This document shows positions 1-8,201 of a DNA stretch of 64,000 nucleotides, one piece after another; within the stretch, counting starts at the first letter, position 1; every line of letters begins with the position of its first letter. The stretch covers positions 1,621,130 to 1,685,129 of the forward strand of contig OZ255710.1 in the NCBI GenBank assembly GCA_965277105.1, written 5' to 3'. The notes under the pieces are model-generated. The model saw only the letters and a list, made by a program, of their open reading frames with translations. It searched no databases and had not been told where the DNA came from. The position numbers and the translations under genes were made by a program. The DNA comes from CAXSBA01 sp965277105 (GTDB lineage: Bacteria > Spirochaetota > UBA12135 > COTS27 > CAXSBA01).

Positions 1-149
1 GCAAAAGGAGGGCCATCGTAGAAGACAAATGGTTTTTGGCTACTGCGATTACTAATGCTTTTTTTAAAGATATCTTCTTCTTCCCAGAAATTTAAAATTT
101 CTGCTTCGCTTTTAGGAAAACTAATTTGATTTTTTACGGGCTTAAACAT
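1..149 (-). CDS. ileS: Isoleucyl-tRNA synthetase, N-terminal fragment (cut by window edge)
   Basis: Reading the minus strand from an ATG at 149 gives about 49 residues that match the start of bacterial IleRS: a FPKSEAEILNFWEE segment, then IFKKS, then FVFYDGPPFA, which leads into the class I HIGH region just outside the window. The enzyme charges tRNA-Ile in the cytoplasm. No stop interrupts the frame up to base 1. The start is the only ATG that precedes the conserved segment. The gene is divergent from the oxidoreductase at 376, with a 226-base region between them that holds a hairpin. The call rests on family recognition of the N-terminal block. The other class I synthetases (Leu, Val) have a different first block, so IleRS is the best fit. 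Confidence 0.9.
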   Translation of the reverse strand, partial: MFKPVKNQISFPKSEAEILNFWEEEDIFKKSISNRSSQKPFVFYDGPPF

Positions 150-174
150 GGTTAAATTTTACTATGGAACAAGC

Positions 175-218
175 CTCTTAGTCGCTAATTAATTCTAAAA
201 AAGAACCCGACTAACGAG
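175..218 (-). promoter_or_regulatory. Hairpin in the putative ileS leader
   Basis: CTCTTAGTCG at 175-184 is complementary to CGACTAA-C-GAG at 208-218, giving a 10-bp stem with one bulged base and a 23-base loop. On the ileS strand it lies 26 bases before the ATG. No T-run follows, so it is not an obvious terminator. It could be a leader structure affecting ileS expression. No T-box specifier or NGGUGG motif is visible. Confidence 0.35.
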
Positions 219-284
219 CCATTAAGACGCAAAAGTAATTTTTATTTTTGCCATTATTGATTATTAATTTCATTAGAGTAATTG

Positions 285-312
285 TTGTAAATGAGTTTTT
301 TTATAGTATCAT
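285..312 (+). promoter_or_regulatory. Candidate sigma70-type promoter for the oxidoreductase gene
   Basis: TTGTAA (285-290), a 16-base spacer and TATCAT (307-312) precede the ATG at 376. The -35 match is only 4/6. The downstream leader carries an AGGAG ribosome-binding site at about 364-368. Confidence 0.4.
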
Positions 313-375
313 TAGCTATATTTTTTCTATTAGAAAAACAATAAAAATTATTACAATTATTATAGGAGTAACTTT

Positions 376-1380
376 ATGAAAGCAATAGGATATACAAGTA
401 ATGCCCCGCTAACCGAGCCAGGGGTTTTTACTGAGTTTGAAGCGCCACTGCCCAATTTGCAGCCTTACGACCTTTTAGTCGCGGTTAAAGCGGTGTCGGT
501 AAATCCAGTGGATTATAAAATTCGCGCAAGTCAGGTGCCTGACCCTAGCCCACGAATCATTGGTTATGACTCTGCGGGGATAGTTGCTGAAATTGGAAAA
601 AACGTGAGTAATTTTAGTATAGGTGATGAGGTATTTTATGCGGGGGATATTAGTAGAAGTGGTAGTAATGCGGAATTCCAAGCGGTGGATAGTCGGGTTG
701 TTGGGAAGAAACCTAAAAAATTAAGCTTTGTTGAATCTGCTGCTGTGCCTTTGACTAGTATTACTGCTTGGGAGCTTTTGTTTGATTCTTTGGCTATTGA
801 AAAAGAGAGCGGGCAAGGCAAGAGTATCTTAATCATTGGTGGGGCTGGCGGAGTCGGTTCTATTTTAATTCAACTCGCCAAAAAGCTCACTAAGCTTACG
901 GTTATTGCTACAGCCTCACGCCCCGAAACCATAAAGTGGGTAAAAACCATGGGAGCGGATTATGTGATAAACCACCGAGAACCGCTGAGCGAGCAGCTAC
1001 AAGAAATTAACCTTACTCCTACTTACGTTGCTAGCCTTACCAATACCGAAAACCATTTTAAAAGTATCATAGAGCTTATCGCACCAAGGGGAAGGGTGGC
1101 TATAATTGACGATGCTAAAATTTTGGACATTACCCCTGGCAAGAGAAAGTCCCTTAGCTTTCATTGGGAATTGATGTTTACTCGCCCCTTGTTTCAAACT
1201 AAGGACATTGGGACCCAGGGGGATTTGTTAAATGCCGTTTCCCGGATGCTTGATGATGGAGAATTGGTTACTACTTTAACTAATAACTTAGGAAAATTAA
1301 ACACAGAAAATATCGTTAAGGCGCACACTCTACAACTTAGTGGTCGAGTAATTGGCAAAAATGTGCTAGAGGGGTTTTGA
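376..1380 (+). CDS. Zinc-type alcohol dehydrogenase-like / quinone oxidoreductase (MDR superfamily)
   Basis: This 334-residue cytoplasmic enzyme belongs to the medium-chain dehydrogenase/reductase superfamily. It is closest in pattern to the zinc-type alcohol dehydrogenase-like (YogA/ZADH) group that reduces quinones or enones with NADPH. A GroES-like N-terminal domain (about 1-130) carries GYDSAG at 63-68. The Rossmann domain has the glycine-rich nucleotide motif GGAGGVGS at 155-162. The Cys/His set of true zinc alcohol dehydrogenases is not seen. An AGGAG site 7 bases upstream supports the ATG. The gene stands alone, divergent from ileS and followed by a 164-base gap, so the substrate cannot be inferred from context. 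Confidence 0.85.
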   Translation: MKAIGYTSNAPLTEPGVFTEFEAPLPNLQPYDLLVAVKAVSVNPVDYKIRASQVPDPSPRIIGYDSAGIVAEIGKNVSNFSIGDEVFYAGDISRSGSNAEFQAVDSRVVGKKPKKLSFVESAAVPLTSITAWELLFDSLAIEKESGQGKSILIIGGAGGVGSILIQLAKKLTKLTVIATASRPETIKWVKTMGADYVINHREPLSEQLQEINLTPTYVASLTNTENHFKSIIELIAPRGRVAIIDDAKILDITPGKRKSLSFHWELMFTRPLFQTKDIGTQGDLLNAVSRMLDDGELVTTLTNNLGKLNTENIVKAHTLQLSGRVIGKNVLEGF

Positions 1381-1544
1381 TTAATAATTGCGCGGAAAAA
1401 TTAATTTAATAAAGGAAATAATAAAAAATGGTAGAAAAGTTTTCTTAAAATTTTAATCCTGTTATATTAAATGTAATTTTTTTATGCTACAATTAGCATC
1501 CGAAAATAATTTTTATAGTAATTAGTAAAGCATAAAAAAACAAG

Positions 1545-3263
1545 ATGATAAGCCATAAGGCAATTGATTTTTATCTTATATCAGGGCCAGAAGATAAAGC
1601 AAGCCCCATTGTAGGAAAGCCTTTTCACTATAAAAAAAATCCCCGTTTGGAAGATCTCTTGCTTCGCTATAAGGGAAAAAATTTTACTTTAGAAAATTTT
1701 AATACAGCGGTAACCAAAACTAAAGAAACCATTATAGCCCAGCAGCGAATTTTAAAAAGTAAATTAGGTTATGAAGCGAAACTTTTATTTGATGGTTACT
1801 TGCTTATTTTAGAAGATGAGGAATTTACGGGAGCGATTAAAGGGCTCATCGAAGAAAACTATCCGCCTCCCGAAGCGATCATTAAAGTTGCTAAAAAATT
1901 CATTAATTTTTTTTACGAAAGTAACTTCGAAGGTTTAAGAGAAAAAATTTTGGAAATAAGAGATTTAACCAATTATCTCCTTTTTAATTTAGAAGAAAAG
2001 CAAAAAAAACAAGAACTTATTAAAACCATACTTTTATTGCAAGAAAGAATTACCCCGCTTGATATTTTGCGCATATTTATTTATGGAGTAAAAGCGATTA
2101 TTGCTTTGAAAAACAACTCTACTACTAACCACACGAGAATCATCCTACATTCCCTTAAATTGCCTTACTTAGAAATAAGCGCAGAATACCAAAAAATAAT
2201 AATTACCACGAAAGATATTCTTTGCCTTGATTTCTCCAATAATCAACTGATTGTTAACCCTAAAAAAAACATTAGTATAAAAAAAACAAATCTTTCTTCT
2301 AGTAATAATTTTTCATTTCAAGAAAATCAAAAAACCATTAAAACAAAAGACAATCACCCTGTCAATCTCTATCTAACTATCAACTTTGCTGATGATTTAA
2401 AAGAAGATAAAATTTCTAAAGTAAAAGGAGTCGGGCTGGTTCGAACGGAATTTTTTTTCTTGCTGAGGAATGCTTACCTTAATCAAAAAGAGCAGATTAC
2501 TATTTATAAAAAAATTTTAAAAAAAGCAGCCGACAAAGAAGTTAATTTTAGATTGCTTGATTTGGGAGCCGATAAAAAATTAGGGCTAGAAGAAAACGAG
2601 CTTTCAGTTGAATTGAAAGATAATTCTTTAATCCGAGGAGTTCAATTTCTATTAAAAAGCAAGGCGCTTTTACAAACTCAAATTGAAGCCCTCTTGCTAG
2701 CTAGCAAAGAAACTCAAACTTCGATTTTAAGGATTATCATGCCTTTTGTTACTAATGTCGAGGAGATTATTCAAGTGAAAAAAACAATTTACTCCCTGCA
2801 GAAAAAACTTCATTTAGAGGAAGAAATTACAATTTCCTTAGGCATTATGGTTGAGCTCCCCAGTGTGATTTGGCACCTTAAAGAAATTAGCGAAGAAGTG
2901 GATTTTTTTTCCATCGGTAGTAATGACCTCATTATCAATTTGCTAGCCATAAAAGATAATTTCATTTCTACTAGGGAGGACTACTTTTATAACCCGCTTA
3001 TCTACCGTTATTTATTTGATTTATTTAACAAATTAGTCGTTTGCCAAAAAAAAGTTATAGTCTGTGGGCAACTAGCAGAGAACCCCCAGTTTTTAGAGTT
3101 CCTTATTGGAGTGGGTTTTGCCAATTTAAGCATTGACCTTGAAAGTTTGCCATCTATAATTAGTAAGATAAAAACTATTTCCCTAACCGAAGCAAAAGTA
3201 AAAGTAAAAGTTATCTTAGCACAAAAGTCCAGCAGAGAAGTGAGAAAAGTTTTATTCGAATAA
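1545..3263 (+). CDS. Divergent PTS enzyme I-like phosphoenolpyruvate-protein phosphotransferase
   Basis: This 572-residue protein matches enzyme I of the phosphotransferase system in length and layout. Enzyme I uses PEP to phosphorylate a histidine and passes the phosphate to HPr. His196 sits in TTNHTRII followed by SLKLP, the position of the phospho-histidine in enzyme I (consensus TSHTSIMARSLELP). The C-terminal barrel keeps LVRTEFFF (about 298-305), RLLDLGADK (336-344), IMPFVTN, GIMVELP, FFSIGSND (454-461) and CGQLAENP with Cys507. The N-terminal half is lysine-rich and divergent, and the usual GG before the active site is absent. No HPr or EII gene is in the window, so a regulatory PTS or a weakened enzyme are both possible. 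No clear ribosome-binding site precedes the ATG. Confidence 0.8.
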   Translation: MISHKAIDFYLISGPEDKASPIVGKPFHYKKNPRLEDLLLRYKGKNFTLENFNTAVTKTKETIIAQQRILKSKLGYEAKLLFDGYLLILEDEEFTGAIKGLIEENYPPPEAIIKVAKKFINFFYESNFEGLREKILEIRDLTNYLLFNLEEKQKKQELIKTILLLQERITPLDILRIFIYGVKAIIALKNNSTTNHTRIILHSLKLPYLEISAEYQKIIITTKDILCLDFSNNQLIVNPKKNISIKKTNLSSSNNFSFQENQKTIKTKDNHPVNLYLTINFADDLKEDKISKVKGVGLVRTEFFFLLRNAYLNQKEQITIYKKILKKAADKEVNFRLLDLGADKKLGLEENELSVELKDNSLIRGVQFLLKSKALLQTQIEALLLASKETQTSILRIIMPFVTNVEEIIQVKKTIYSLQKKLHLEEEITISLGIMVELPSVIWHLKEISEEVDFFSIGSNDLIINLLAIKDNFISTREDYFYNPLIYRYLFDLFNKLVVCQKKVIVCGQLAENPQFLEFLIGVGFANLSIDLESLPSIISKIKTISLTEAKVKVKVILAQKSSREVRKVLFE

Positions 3264-3290
3264 TCTCGCTTTATTTTTGATTATTTATAG

Positions 3291-3296
3291 TATCAT
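3291..3296 (+). promoter_or_regulatory. -10 element giving a probable leaderless hisI transcript
   Basis: TATCAT ends 7 bases before the ATG at 3304, so transcription would start at or just before the start codon. No Shine-Dalgarno sequence is present, and no good -35 box is visible. Confidence 0.35.
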
Positions 3297-3303
3297 ATTA
3301 ACC

Positions 3304-3789
3304 ATGAAAGAAAGTTGGTCGACCATTGAATTTGCTCCTAGGAAAACAATTTTTCAAATAGAAGAAGGCAAAGAATTTTGCCCTAAGTTTAATGCAGAAG
3401 GGTTGCTCCCCGTTGTTACTACCGAGCATAAGACCAATGATATTTTGATGCTAGGCTATATGAACGAAGAAGCACTGAAAAAAACTATCCTTCAAGGGGA
3501 AGCATTTTATTATAGTCGTAGTCGAAAGATTATTTGGCATAAAGGGGCGAAAAGTGGTTTTGTGCAGAAGGTTAAAGATATTTTAATTGATGATGATCAA
3601 GATGCTTTGATCTTAAAAGTAGAAGTTTTAAATGGAGGAGCGAGCTGCCATGTGGGGTACCGATCTTGCTTTTACCGTAAGGTAACCAAAGACTCTCATA
3701 ACACTTTAGCCTTAGAGTTTCAAGAAAAAACCAAAGTGTTTGACCCTCAAAAGGTTTACCCCAACGAAAAAAATCCTACGCAAATTTAA
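3304..3789 (+). CDS. hisI: Phosphoribosyl-AMP cyclohydrolase
   Basis: HisI opens the adenine ring of PR-AMP, the third step of histidine biosynthesis. The protein (161 residues from this ATG) contains the full family signature: VTTEHKTNDILMLGYMNEEAL, WHKGAKSGFVQ, an acidic metal site DDDQDA, and the zinc cysteines in SCHVGYRSCFYR. I chose the ATG at 3304 over one at 3277, because the longer form adds only a hydrophobic leader and covers the -10 box. The protein carries about 25 extra residues at the N-terminus and 35 at the C-terminus relative to minimal HisI. It has no HisE (PR-ATP pyrophosphatase) domain. No other his gene is nearby. The 14-base gap from the enzyme I-like gene and the 20-base gap to folE2 suggest a loose operon. 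Confidence 0.92.
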   Translation: MKESWSTIEFAPRKTIFQIEEGKEFCPKFNAEGLLPVVTTEHKTNDILMLGYMNEEALKKTILQGEAFYYSRSRKIIWHKGAKSGFVQKVKDILIDDDQDALILKVEVLNGGASCHVGYRSCFYRKVTKDSHNTLALEFQEKTKVFDPQKVYPNEKNPTQI

Positions 3790-3809
3790 TTAAAAATCAC
3801 TTAATTTTT

Positions 3810-4697
3810 ATGGATAAGAAACTACCGGATATTGTTAACAAAATTAAATCAAATTATTTTTTTTCAATTAATAAAGTGGGGATGGAAAATATTGAAATCC
3901 CTTTGTCCTTAGTAGGCACCCAAAGTTTTACTAAGGGGATTGTTGACATTTATGTAAACCTTATTGATAAGCGTTATAAGGGGATTCATATGTCTCGTTT
4001 GTATTTGCTATTAGTAGAAAATTTTAAAAAAAATAAATTTAGTTTTGCTAATTTACTTTCTCTTCATCAAGAACTCTGCGCTTCTCAAAGCCCCCATAGT
4101 AATAAAAGTTTTCTTAATGTGAAAATCGAGTACCCGCTTTTAAGGCAGTCGCTAATTAGCAAATTTTCCGCTTATCGTTTTTATCCAATAACAATTTATT
4201 CTGAATATGATCAGAAAAAAATCAAACTAGAATTCGAAATAGATATTGTTTATTCAAGCACTTGCCCTTGTTCGGCTAGTTTAAGTAGCGAAGCGATTAA
4301 AAATGATTTTTTAGATAAAATCAGTGCTTTAAAAACCAAAAAAGAAATCGCTCAGTTCGCTGAAAACTACAATTTCATGCAAGCGACTCCTCATGCTCAA
4401 AGGAGTCTGGCAAAAGTAAGGTTTCAGCTAAAAAAAGAAGAGTTTGATTTTAAAACTTTAAGCGCTATTATCAATCAAATAGAAACAGCGATTGCTACTC
4501 CAGTTCAAGCGGTAGTTAAACGAAAAGACGAGCAGCAGTTTGCCATCCTCAATGCGGAAAACCTTATGTTTTGCGAGGATGCTTATCGGGTTATTAAAAA
4601 TTACTTTACCCAAGAAAAAATCTTTTCCAAGCATAGCATTAAGGTGGTGCATTATGAAAGCCTGCATGCCCATAATGCGGTAGCTACTTCGGATTAG
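3810..4697 (+). CDS. folE2: GTP cyclohydrolase FolE2 (GTP cyclohydrolase IB)
   Basis: FolE2 converts GTP to dihydroneopterin triphosphate, the first step of folate (and often queuosine precursor) synthesis, using a wider range of metals than zinc-dependent FolE. The 295-residue protein has the family markers KGIHMSR with His60, STCPCSAS with the catalytic-site cysteines 152 and 154, TPHAQRS, and a C-terminal EDAYRVIKNYF and VHYESLHAHNA. Length and order fit the family well. It follows hisI by 20 bases on the same strand. No Shine-Dalgarno sequence is obvious. The next gene begins after a 76-base gap with its own ribosome-binding site. Confidence 0.93.
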   Translation: MDKKLPDIVNKIKSNYFFSINKVGMENIEIPLSLVGTQSFTKGIVDIYVNLIDKRYKGIHMSRLYLLLVENFKKNKFSFANLLSLHQELCASQSPHSNKSFLNVKIEYPLLRQSLISKFSAYRFYPITIYSEYDQKKIKLEFEIDIVYSSTCPCSASLSSEAIKNDFLDKISALKTKKEIAQFAENYNFMQATPHAQRSLAKVRFQLKKEEFDFKTLSAIINQIETAIATPVQAVVKRKDEQQFAILNAENLMFCEDAYRVIKNYFTQEKIFSKHSIKVVHYESLHAHNAVATSD

Positions 4698-4773
4698 AAA
4701 ATATCCCCTCCGCAACTTTAAGTAAATATAATATAATTAAATACCTTATTACTTTAATATATTAGGAGGAAAA

Positions 4774-5142
4774 ATGAAAATTATTTATTATCTAACCAAC
4801 TCACTTCTTGTTTTATCGGCTCTGATGGGGGCGGCGAATGCGATTTTTAATGCGGATAATTATATCCAGCAGATGAGTCAGTTGGGGTATCCTAATTATT
4901 TAGGATATATTTTAGCTATTTTTCAACTGGTAGGGGCTTTAGTCATTGGGTTGAGTTTGCTTAAAATAAAGTTAGGCGGGTTAGACTTTTTAAAAGAATG
5001 GGCTTATGCTGGCTTTTTTATTAATTTTACGGGGGCTTTTCTTACTCACATTTTTAATCAAGATGGACAGTTTATGGCTTCTCTTGTTGCGTTAGTTATT
5101 TTTATGATGGCTTATTTTAGTAAAAAAAAGTTAGGGAAATAA
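4774..5142 (+). CDS. DoxX-like small integral membrane protein
   Basis: This 122-residue protein is almost entirely membrane-embedded, with four predicted transmembrane segments near residues 5-25, 42-62, 72-92 and 98-116. The pattern, including LSALMGAANAIF at the start and a short QMSQLGYPNY loop, resembles DoxX-like family proteins, whose role in bacteria is mostly unknown. A strong TAGGAGG ribosome-binding site lies 6 bases before the ATG. It ends 190 bases before the convergent rmuC gene, with a hairpin between them. The family call is by pattern only. Confidence 0.6.
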   Translation: MKIIYYLTNSLLVLSALMGAANAIFNADNYIQQMSQLGYPNYLGYILAIFQLVGALVIGLSLLKIKLGGLDFLKEWAYAGFFINFTGAFLTHIFNQDGQFMASLVALVIFMMAYFSKKKLGK

Positions 5143-5247
5143 TGAGAAATTTATTTTAATGGAGAATTATTTTTTTTTGAAAGAAAATTAAGTTATAAAT
5201 AGATTTATACATATGATATAAAGTTAATGGTAAAATAAATTTTGGTA

Positions 5248-5305
5248 AGTGGCTATAATAAAGCTTAATGCTGCAAGGCTGGGTATCCTTATAACTGCCC
5301 ACTTT
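5248..5305. other. Inverted repeat between convergent genes; terminator or small RNA
   Basis: AAGTGG (5248-5253) pairs with CCACTT (5300-5305), and TATAA (5255-5259) pairs with TTATA just inside. The roughly 30-base centre can fold further (AGCTT with AAGGCT). The element lies between genes that converge on it, so a bidirectional terminator is the simplest reading. T-runs are short on both strands. It is more GC-rich than its surroundings and could be a small structured RNA. It lacks the signal-recognition-particle RNA core. Confidence 0.4.
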
Positions 5306-5334
5306 TCGTCCTAAATAAAAAAAATTGAAGGAAG

Positions 5335-6627
5335 CTAAAAAAGCTGGTTGGTATCTTCTAGCATAGTTGTTCTTGCTATCTTTGGTTTTTCTTCCTCGCT
5401 TAAAGAGAAAGGGTTTTCGGTTTTATTGAGTTTTTTATCGATGATTTTCGTTCTTTTGCTAGCGTCGTCAATGACATTGCCCGCTTCTTGAATTTTCTTT
5501 TGAGCTTTCTCTAAAAGTCCCCCAAATTTATGAAAATCTTTCTTAAAATCATTGAGATGTCTCCAGACTTCTACGGTTTTTTTTTCAATAGCTAATGTTT
5601 TAAAACCAACTTGGAGGCTACTTAAAAAGGCAGAAAAATGATTAGGTCCAACAATTAAAATTTTAAAGTCTCGCCTAAGCTCTTCGGTTAAACTAGTTTG
5701 TTGCATCACTTCGTTGTAAAGCCCTTCAATAGGCAAGAACATAATGGCAAAATCGGTAGTGAAGGGTGGCTCTATGTATTTACTACTAATGTCTTTAGCG
5801 AAACTTTTAATTCTCCTGGCAATTTCTTTGCGGCTTTCTTTAACGGCTTCTAAATTATTTTCTTCATAAGCCTGATTAAAGTGCTCATAAGGTTCTAAGG
5901 GAAATTTCGAGTCAATGGGTATCCAAACGGTTTCTTCGGATTTTTTCCCAGGCATTTTAATGGCAAATTCTACTCGTTCCCCCGAGTTTTTTTTTACTGC
6001 AATGTTTTTCGCATACTGCTCGGGAGTAAGAATTTCTGCTAATAAATTTTCTAATTGGTACTCCCCTAAAATGCCTCTAGTTTTAACGTTGGTTAGCACC
6101 CTACTTAAACTATTAACCCCGTCCGAGAGTTTGGTCATTTCGCCTAAATTTTTCTGCATTCTTTCTAGTTTTTCTCCTACGCTATCAAAGGCATTTTTAA
6201 AACGAGCATCTAAGGTTTTTTGTAATTTTTCATCTACTATTTCACGCATTTGATTCAGTTTTTGATTGTTGTTTTCTCTTAGATCTATCATTTGCTTGGC
6301 TACTATGTCAGCCATCTTGTTTAATTTATTTTCATTGGAGTTCGTTAAGTTGAAAAGTTGCTTAGAAAAAAAATCCATTTGGTCCTTACTTTTTTGGTCA
6401 TTTTCCGTTAGCCTTTGAAAAAGAGAGTTCTCAAATAATTTTTGTTGTTTATAATTTTCTTCTCGGTTTTTTTGCATTTCTTCGCGAAAAGTCATTAGGG
6501 TTTTTTCTAGATATTCTTGGGTGAAATTTTGACTATAGTAGTTGCTGGTTGAGAGTTTTCTAAAGAAAACGAAGAAAATAATAATTAAAGCAAACAGCCC
6601 AAAGGCCAATAAAAAATAGATTTCCAA
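5335..6627 (-). CDS. rmuC: RmuC family protein (DNA recombination limiting protein)
   Basis: RmuC proteins are membrane-anchored, coiled-coil proteins with a nuclease-like fold that limit inversions at short repeats. This one (about 430 residues) has an N-terminal transmembrane helix (FLLAFGLFALIIIFFVFF), a long coiled coil (about 30-170), and the conserved core with VRTRGILGE-like KTRGILGEYQLENLL, IPIDSKFPLEPYEHF, FAIMFLPIEGLYNEV and GFKTLAIEKK. The open frame extends to 6738, but that would overlap nqrM by 107 bases. I prefer a TTG at 6627, five bases after the nqrM stop and directly before the membrane helix. The Shine-Dalgarno is weak, so the start is uncertain. Confidence 0.87.
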   Translation of the reverse strand: MEIYFLLAFGLFALIIIFFVFFRKLSTSNYYSQNFTQEYLEKTLMTFREEMQKNREENYKQQKLFENSLFQRLTENDQKSKDQMDFFSKQLFNLTNSNENKLNKMADIVAKQMIDLRENNNQKLNQMREIVDEKLQKTLDARFKNAFDSVGEKLERMQKNLGEMTKLSDGVNSLSRVLTNVKTRGILGEYQLENLLAEILTPEQYAKNIAVKKNSGERVEFAIKMPGKKSEETVWIPIDSKFPLEPYEHFNQAYEENNLEAVKESRKEIARRIKSFAKDISSKYIEPPFTTDFAIMFLPIEGLYNEVMQQTSLTEELRRDFKILIVGPNHFSAFLSSLQVGFKTLAIEKKTVEVWRHLNDFKKDFHKFGGLLEKAQKKIQEAGNVIDDASKRTKIIDKKLNKTENPFSLSEEEKPKIARTTMLEDTNQLF

Positions 6628-6631
6628 AAAG

Positions 6632-6823
6632 CTACTTTTTACTTTGGCAATCGGGATTTTTATTGCGGTTAGGACAAGTAGCACAAGAAAGCGACTCCCC
6701 ATCAGGGCCGATAACTTGTACGCCCCCGCAAGAACCACGCAAGCGTTTATTAGCGATAATGGTGCCTAGCGCTAAGAGAATAACAGCAATGACAAAAAAA
6801 ATAAATGTAAGTAAATAAGTCAT
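6632..6823 (-). CDS. nqrM: Na+-translocating NADH:quinone reductase maturation factor NqrM
   Basis: This 63-residue protein has one N-terminal transmembrane helix (TYLLTFIFFVIAVILLALG) and a short cytoplasmic tail with RGSCGG and LSCATCPNRNKNPDC. That is the cysteine pattern of the NqrM (DUF539) family, needed for iron delivery to the Na+-NQR complex. The length is typical. It implies Na+-NQR genes elsewhere in the genome. It is followed immediately by rmuC and preceded by a good promoter at 6892-6919. The protein is small but well supported by the cysteine spacing. Confidence 0.82.
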   Translation of the reverse strand: MTYLLTFIFFVIAVILLALGTIIANKRLRGSCGGVQVIGPDGESLSCATCPNRNKNPDCQSKK

Positions 6824-6891
6824 AAATTAGATATTGCTTTTAAAAAACACGAAAGACAAAAATAGGGTTTTAAATTTACCTTTATAATAAT

Positions 6892-6919
6892 ATTATAGCA
6901 TAAAAACTATTTTTTTCAA
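6892..6919 (-). promoter_or_regulatory. Sigma70-type promoter for nqrM-rmuC
   Basis: On the minus strand TTGAAA (6914-6919), a 16-base spacer and TATAAT (6892-6897) occur, with TGC just before the -10 box (extended -10). The nqrM ATG lies about 60 bases downstream. Confidence 0.65.
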
Positions 6920-7067
6920 TAGAGACCCTTGTAAACTTCCTTTAAAAAAAATTATCTAGCCTGCTTAATGTTTTTAACTAAACGATTTTAATTTATACCC
7001 TATAATTATTAATAATTATTTTATTTAAAATTGCTAAACTTAAATCATCTCATTATTCATCTCCTAA

Positions 7068-8201
7068 ATGAAAAACCAAGAAAATAAAAAAAGTCTTTCA
7101 TTAATTCATAATCAACTCATCAAAAGCAAGCGGGTGGTAATTAAAGTGGGAAGCTCTCTTTTAGTTAACCCTAAGGGGCAAATTTCCAAAAAAGAAATGA
7201 ATAGCATTGTTAATCTTATCGTTACTATGCGTAAGCAAAAGAAAGAAGTTATTTTAGTGAGCTCAGGAGCAGTAGCAGCAGCAAATTTTAAAAAGAAAAA
7301 AAATATAAATTTAGAGTTAAAACAAGCCTTAGCTAGCATTGGACAAGTGGCTTTAATGGAGTATTATCGTAAATCTTTTTTAAGAAAAGAAATAATTATT
7401 GGCCAGATCCTTTTTTCCAAGCATTCAATTAAAGACCGAGTTGCTTATTTAAATGCTCGTAGCACTCTCCGCGAACTACTTAAGTTGAAAGCGTTACCGA
7501 TCATTAACGAAAATGATTCGCTGGCTACTGATGAATTTAAATTTGGTGATAACGATGTCTTAGGGGCGCTCACTTGTGGGTTAGTTGATGCTGATTTGTA
7601 TTTAATTTTATCGAATGTCAATGGTTTTTACGATAACCATGCTAGTGAAAATCCTGCTGTTATTCCTTTAATTGAAAATATTGATGAAGGTATTTACGCC
7701 AAAGCCTCGGTTAAGGTTTCTGCTCTCGGGACAGGGGGAATGTTCTCGAAGCTAAAGGCCTGTGGGCTAACGAAGGAATGGGGAATTCCTAGTTTTTTAA
7801 CTTCTGGTAAAAGTAAAAATTTGTATAAAAATATTTTTGTTAAAAATCAAGGGACTTTATTTTATAGCCCTGAGTATAAAAAAGTTAGTAGTAAGAAAAA
7901 GTGGTTATGGTCTAACTATGATGCTCAAGGAGATATTTTTATTGATGATGGAGCTAAAACCGCTTTAGAAAATAATAAATCCTTACTAGCTAGTGGGGTT
8001 ATAAAAGTTGAGGGGGATTTTAAGGTGGGGGATTTTTGTAATTTAATTAATCATAAAAAAAAACTAGCTCGAGGAATGGTGAATTTTTCCTTTCAAGAAT
8101 TAACTAAAATAAAAGGAAAACACTCCAAGGAAATCGAAAAAATTTTAGGCTACTCTTCCCCGCAAGAAGTTATCCACCGTGATAATTTAATCTCATTTTG
8201 A
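7068..8201 (+). CDS. proB: Glutamate 5-kinase
   Basis: ProB phosphorylates glutamate with ATP, the first step of proline biosynthesis. The product is passed to ProA, which is encoded at 23241-24482. The 377-residue protein has the amino-acid kinase domain (about 15-265) with VVIKVGSSLL near residue 23, EVILVSSGAVAAA, the glutamate-binding NENDSLATDEFKFGDND and LYLILSNVNGFYD. A C-terminal PUA domain (about 285-360) contains the DGAKTALENNKSLLASGV segment. Length is normal. A TATAAT at 7001-7006 could serve as -10. The start of trkH overlaps its stop codon. Confidence 0.93.
   Translation: MKNQENKKSLSLIHNQLIKSKRVVIKVGSSLLVNPKGQISKKEMNSIVNLIVTMRKQKKEVILVSSGAVAAANFKKKKNINLELKQALASIGQVALMEYYRKSFLRKEIIIGQILFSKHSIKDRVAYLNARSTLRELLKLKALPIINENDSLATDEFKFGDNDVLGALTCGLVDADLYLILSNVNGFYDNHASENPAVIPLIENIDEGIYAKASVKVSALGTGGMFSKLKACGLTKEWGIPSFLTSGKSKNLYKNIFVKNQGTLFYSPEYKKVSSKKKWLWSNYDAQGDIFIDDGAKTALENNKSLLASGVIKVEGDFKVGDFCNLINHKKKLARGMVNFSFQELTKIKGKHSKEIEKILGYSSPQEVIHRDNLISF

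Noticed and set aside
150..375. Possible T-box riboswitch before ileS
   Set aside because: No specifier loop, no T-box NNUGGNACC-type sequence and no terminator/antiterminator pair could be found.
3277..3303. Upstream ATG for hisI
   Set aside because: It adds nine hydrophobic residues unlike HisI and lies across the probable -10 element.
5248..5305. Possible signal recognition particle (4.5S) RNA
   Set aside because: The conserved GGAAGCAGC-type apical core is absent, and the element is too short.
6628..6738. Longer rmuC start at 6738
   Set aside because: It would overlap the well-supported nqrM gene by 107 bases and add a segment unlike RmuC N-termini.
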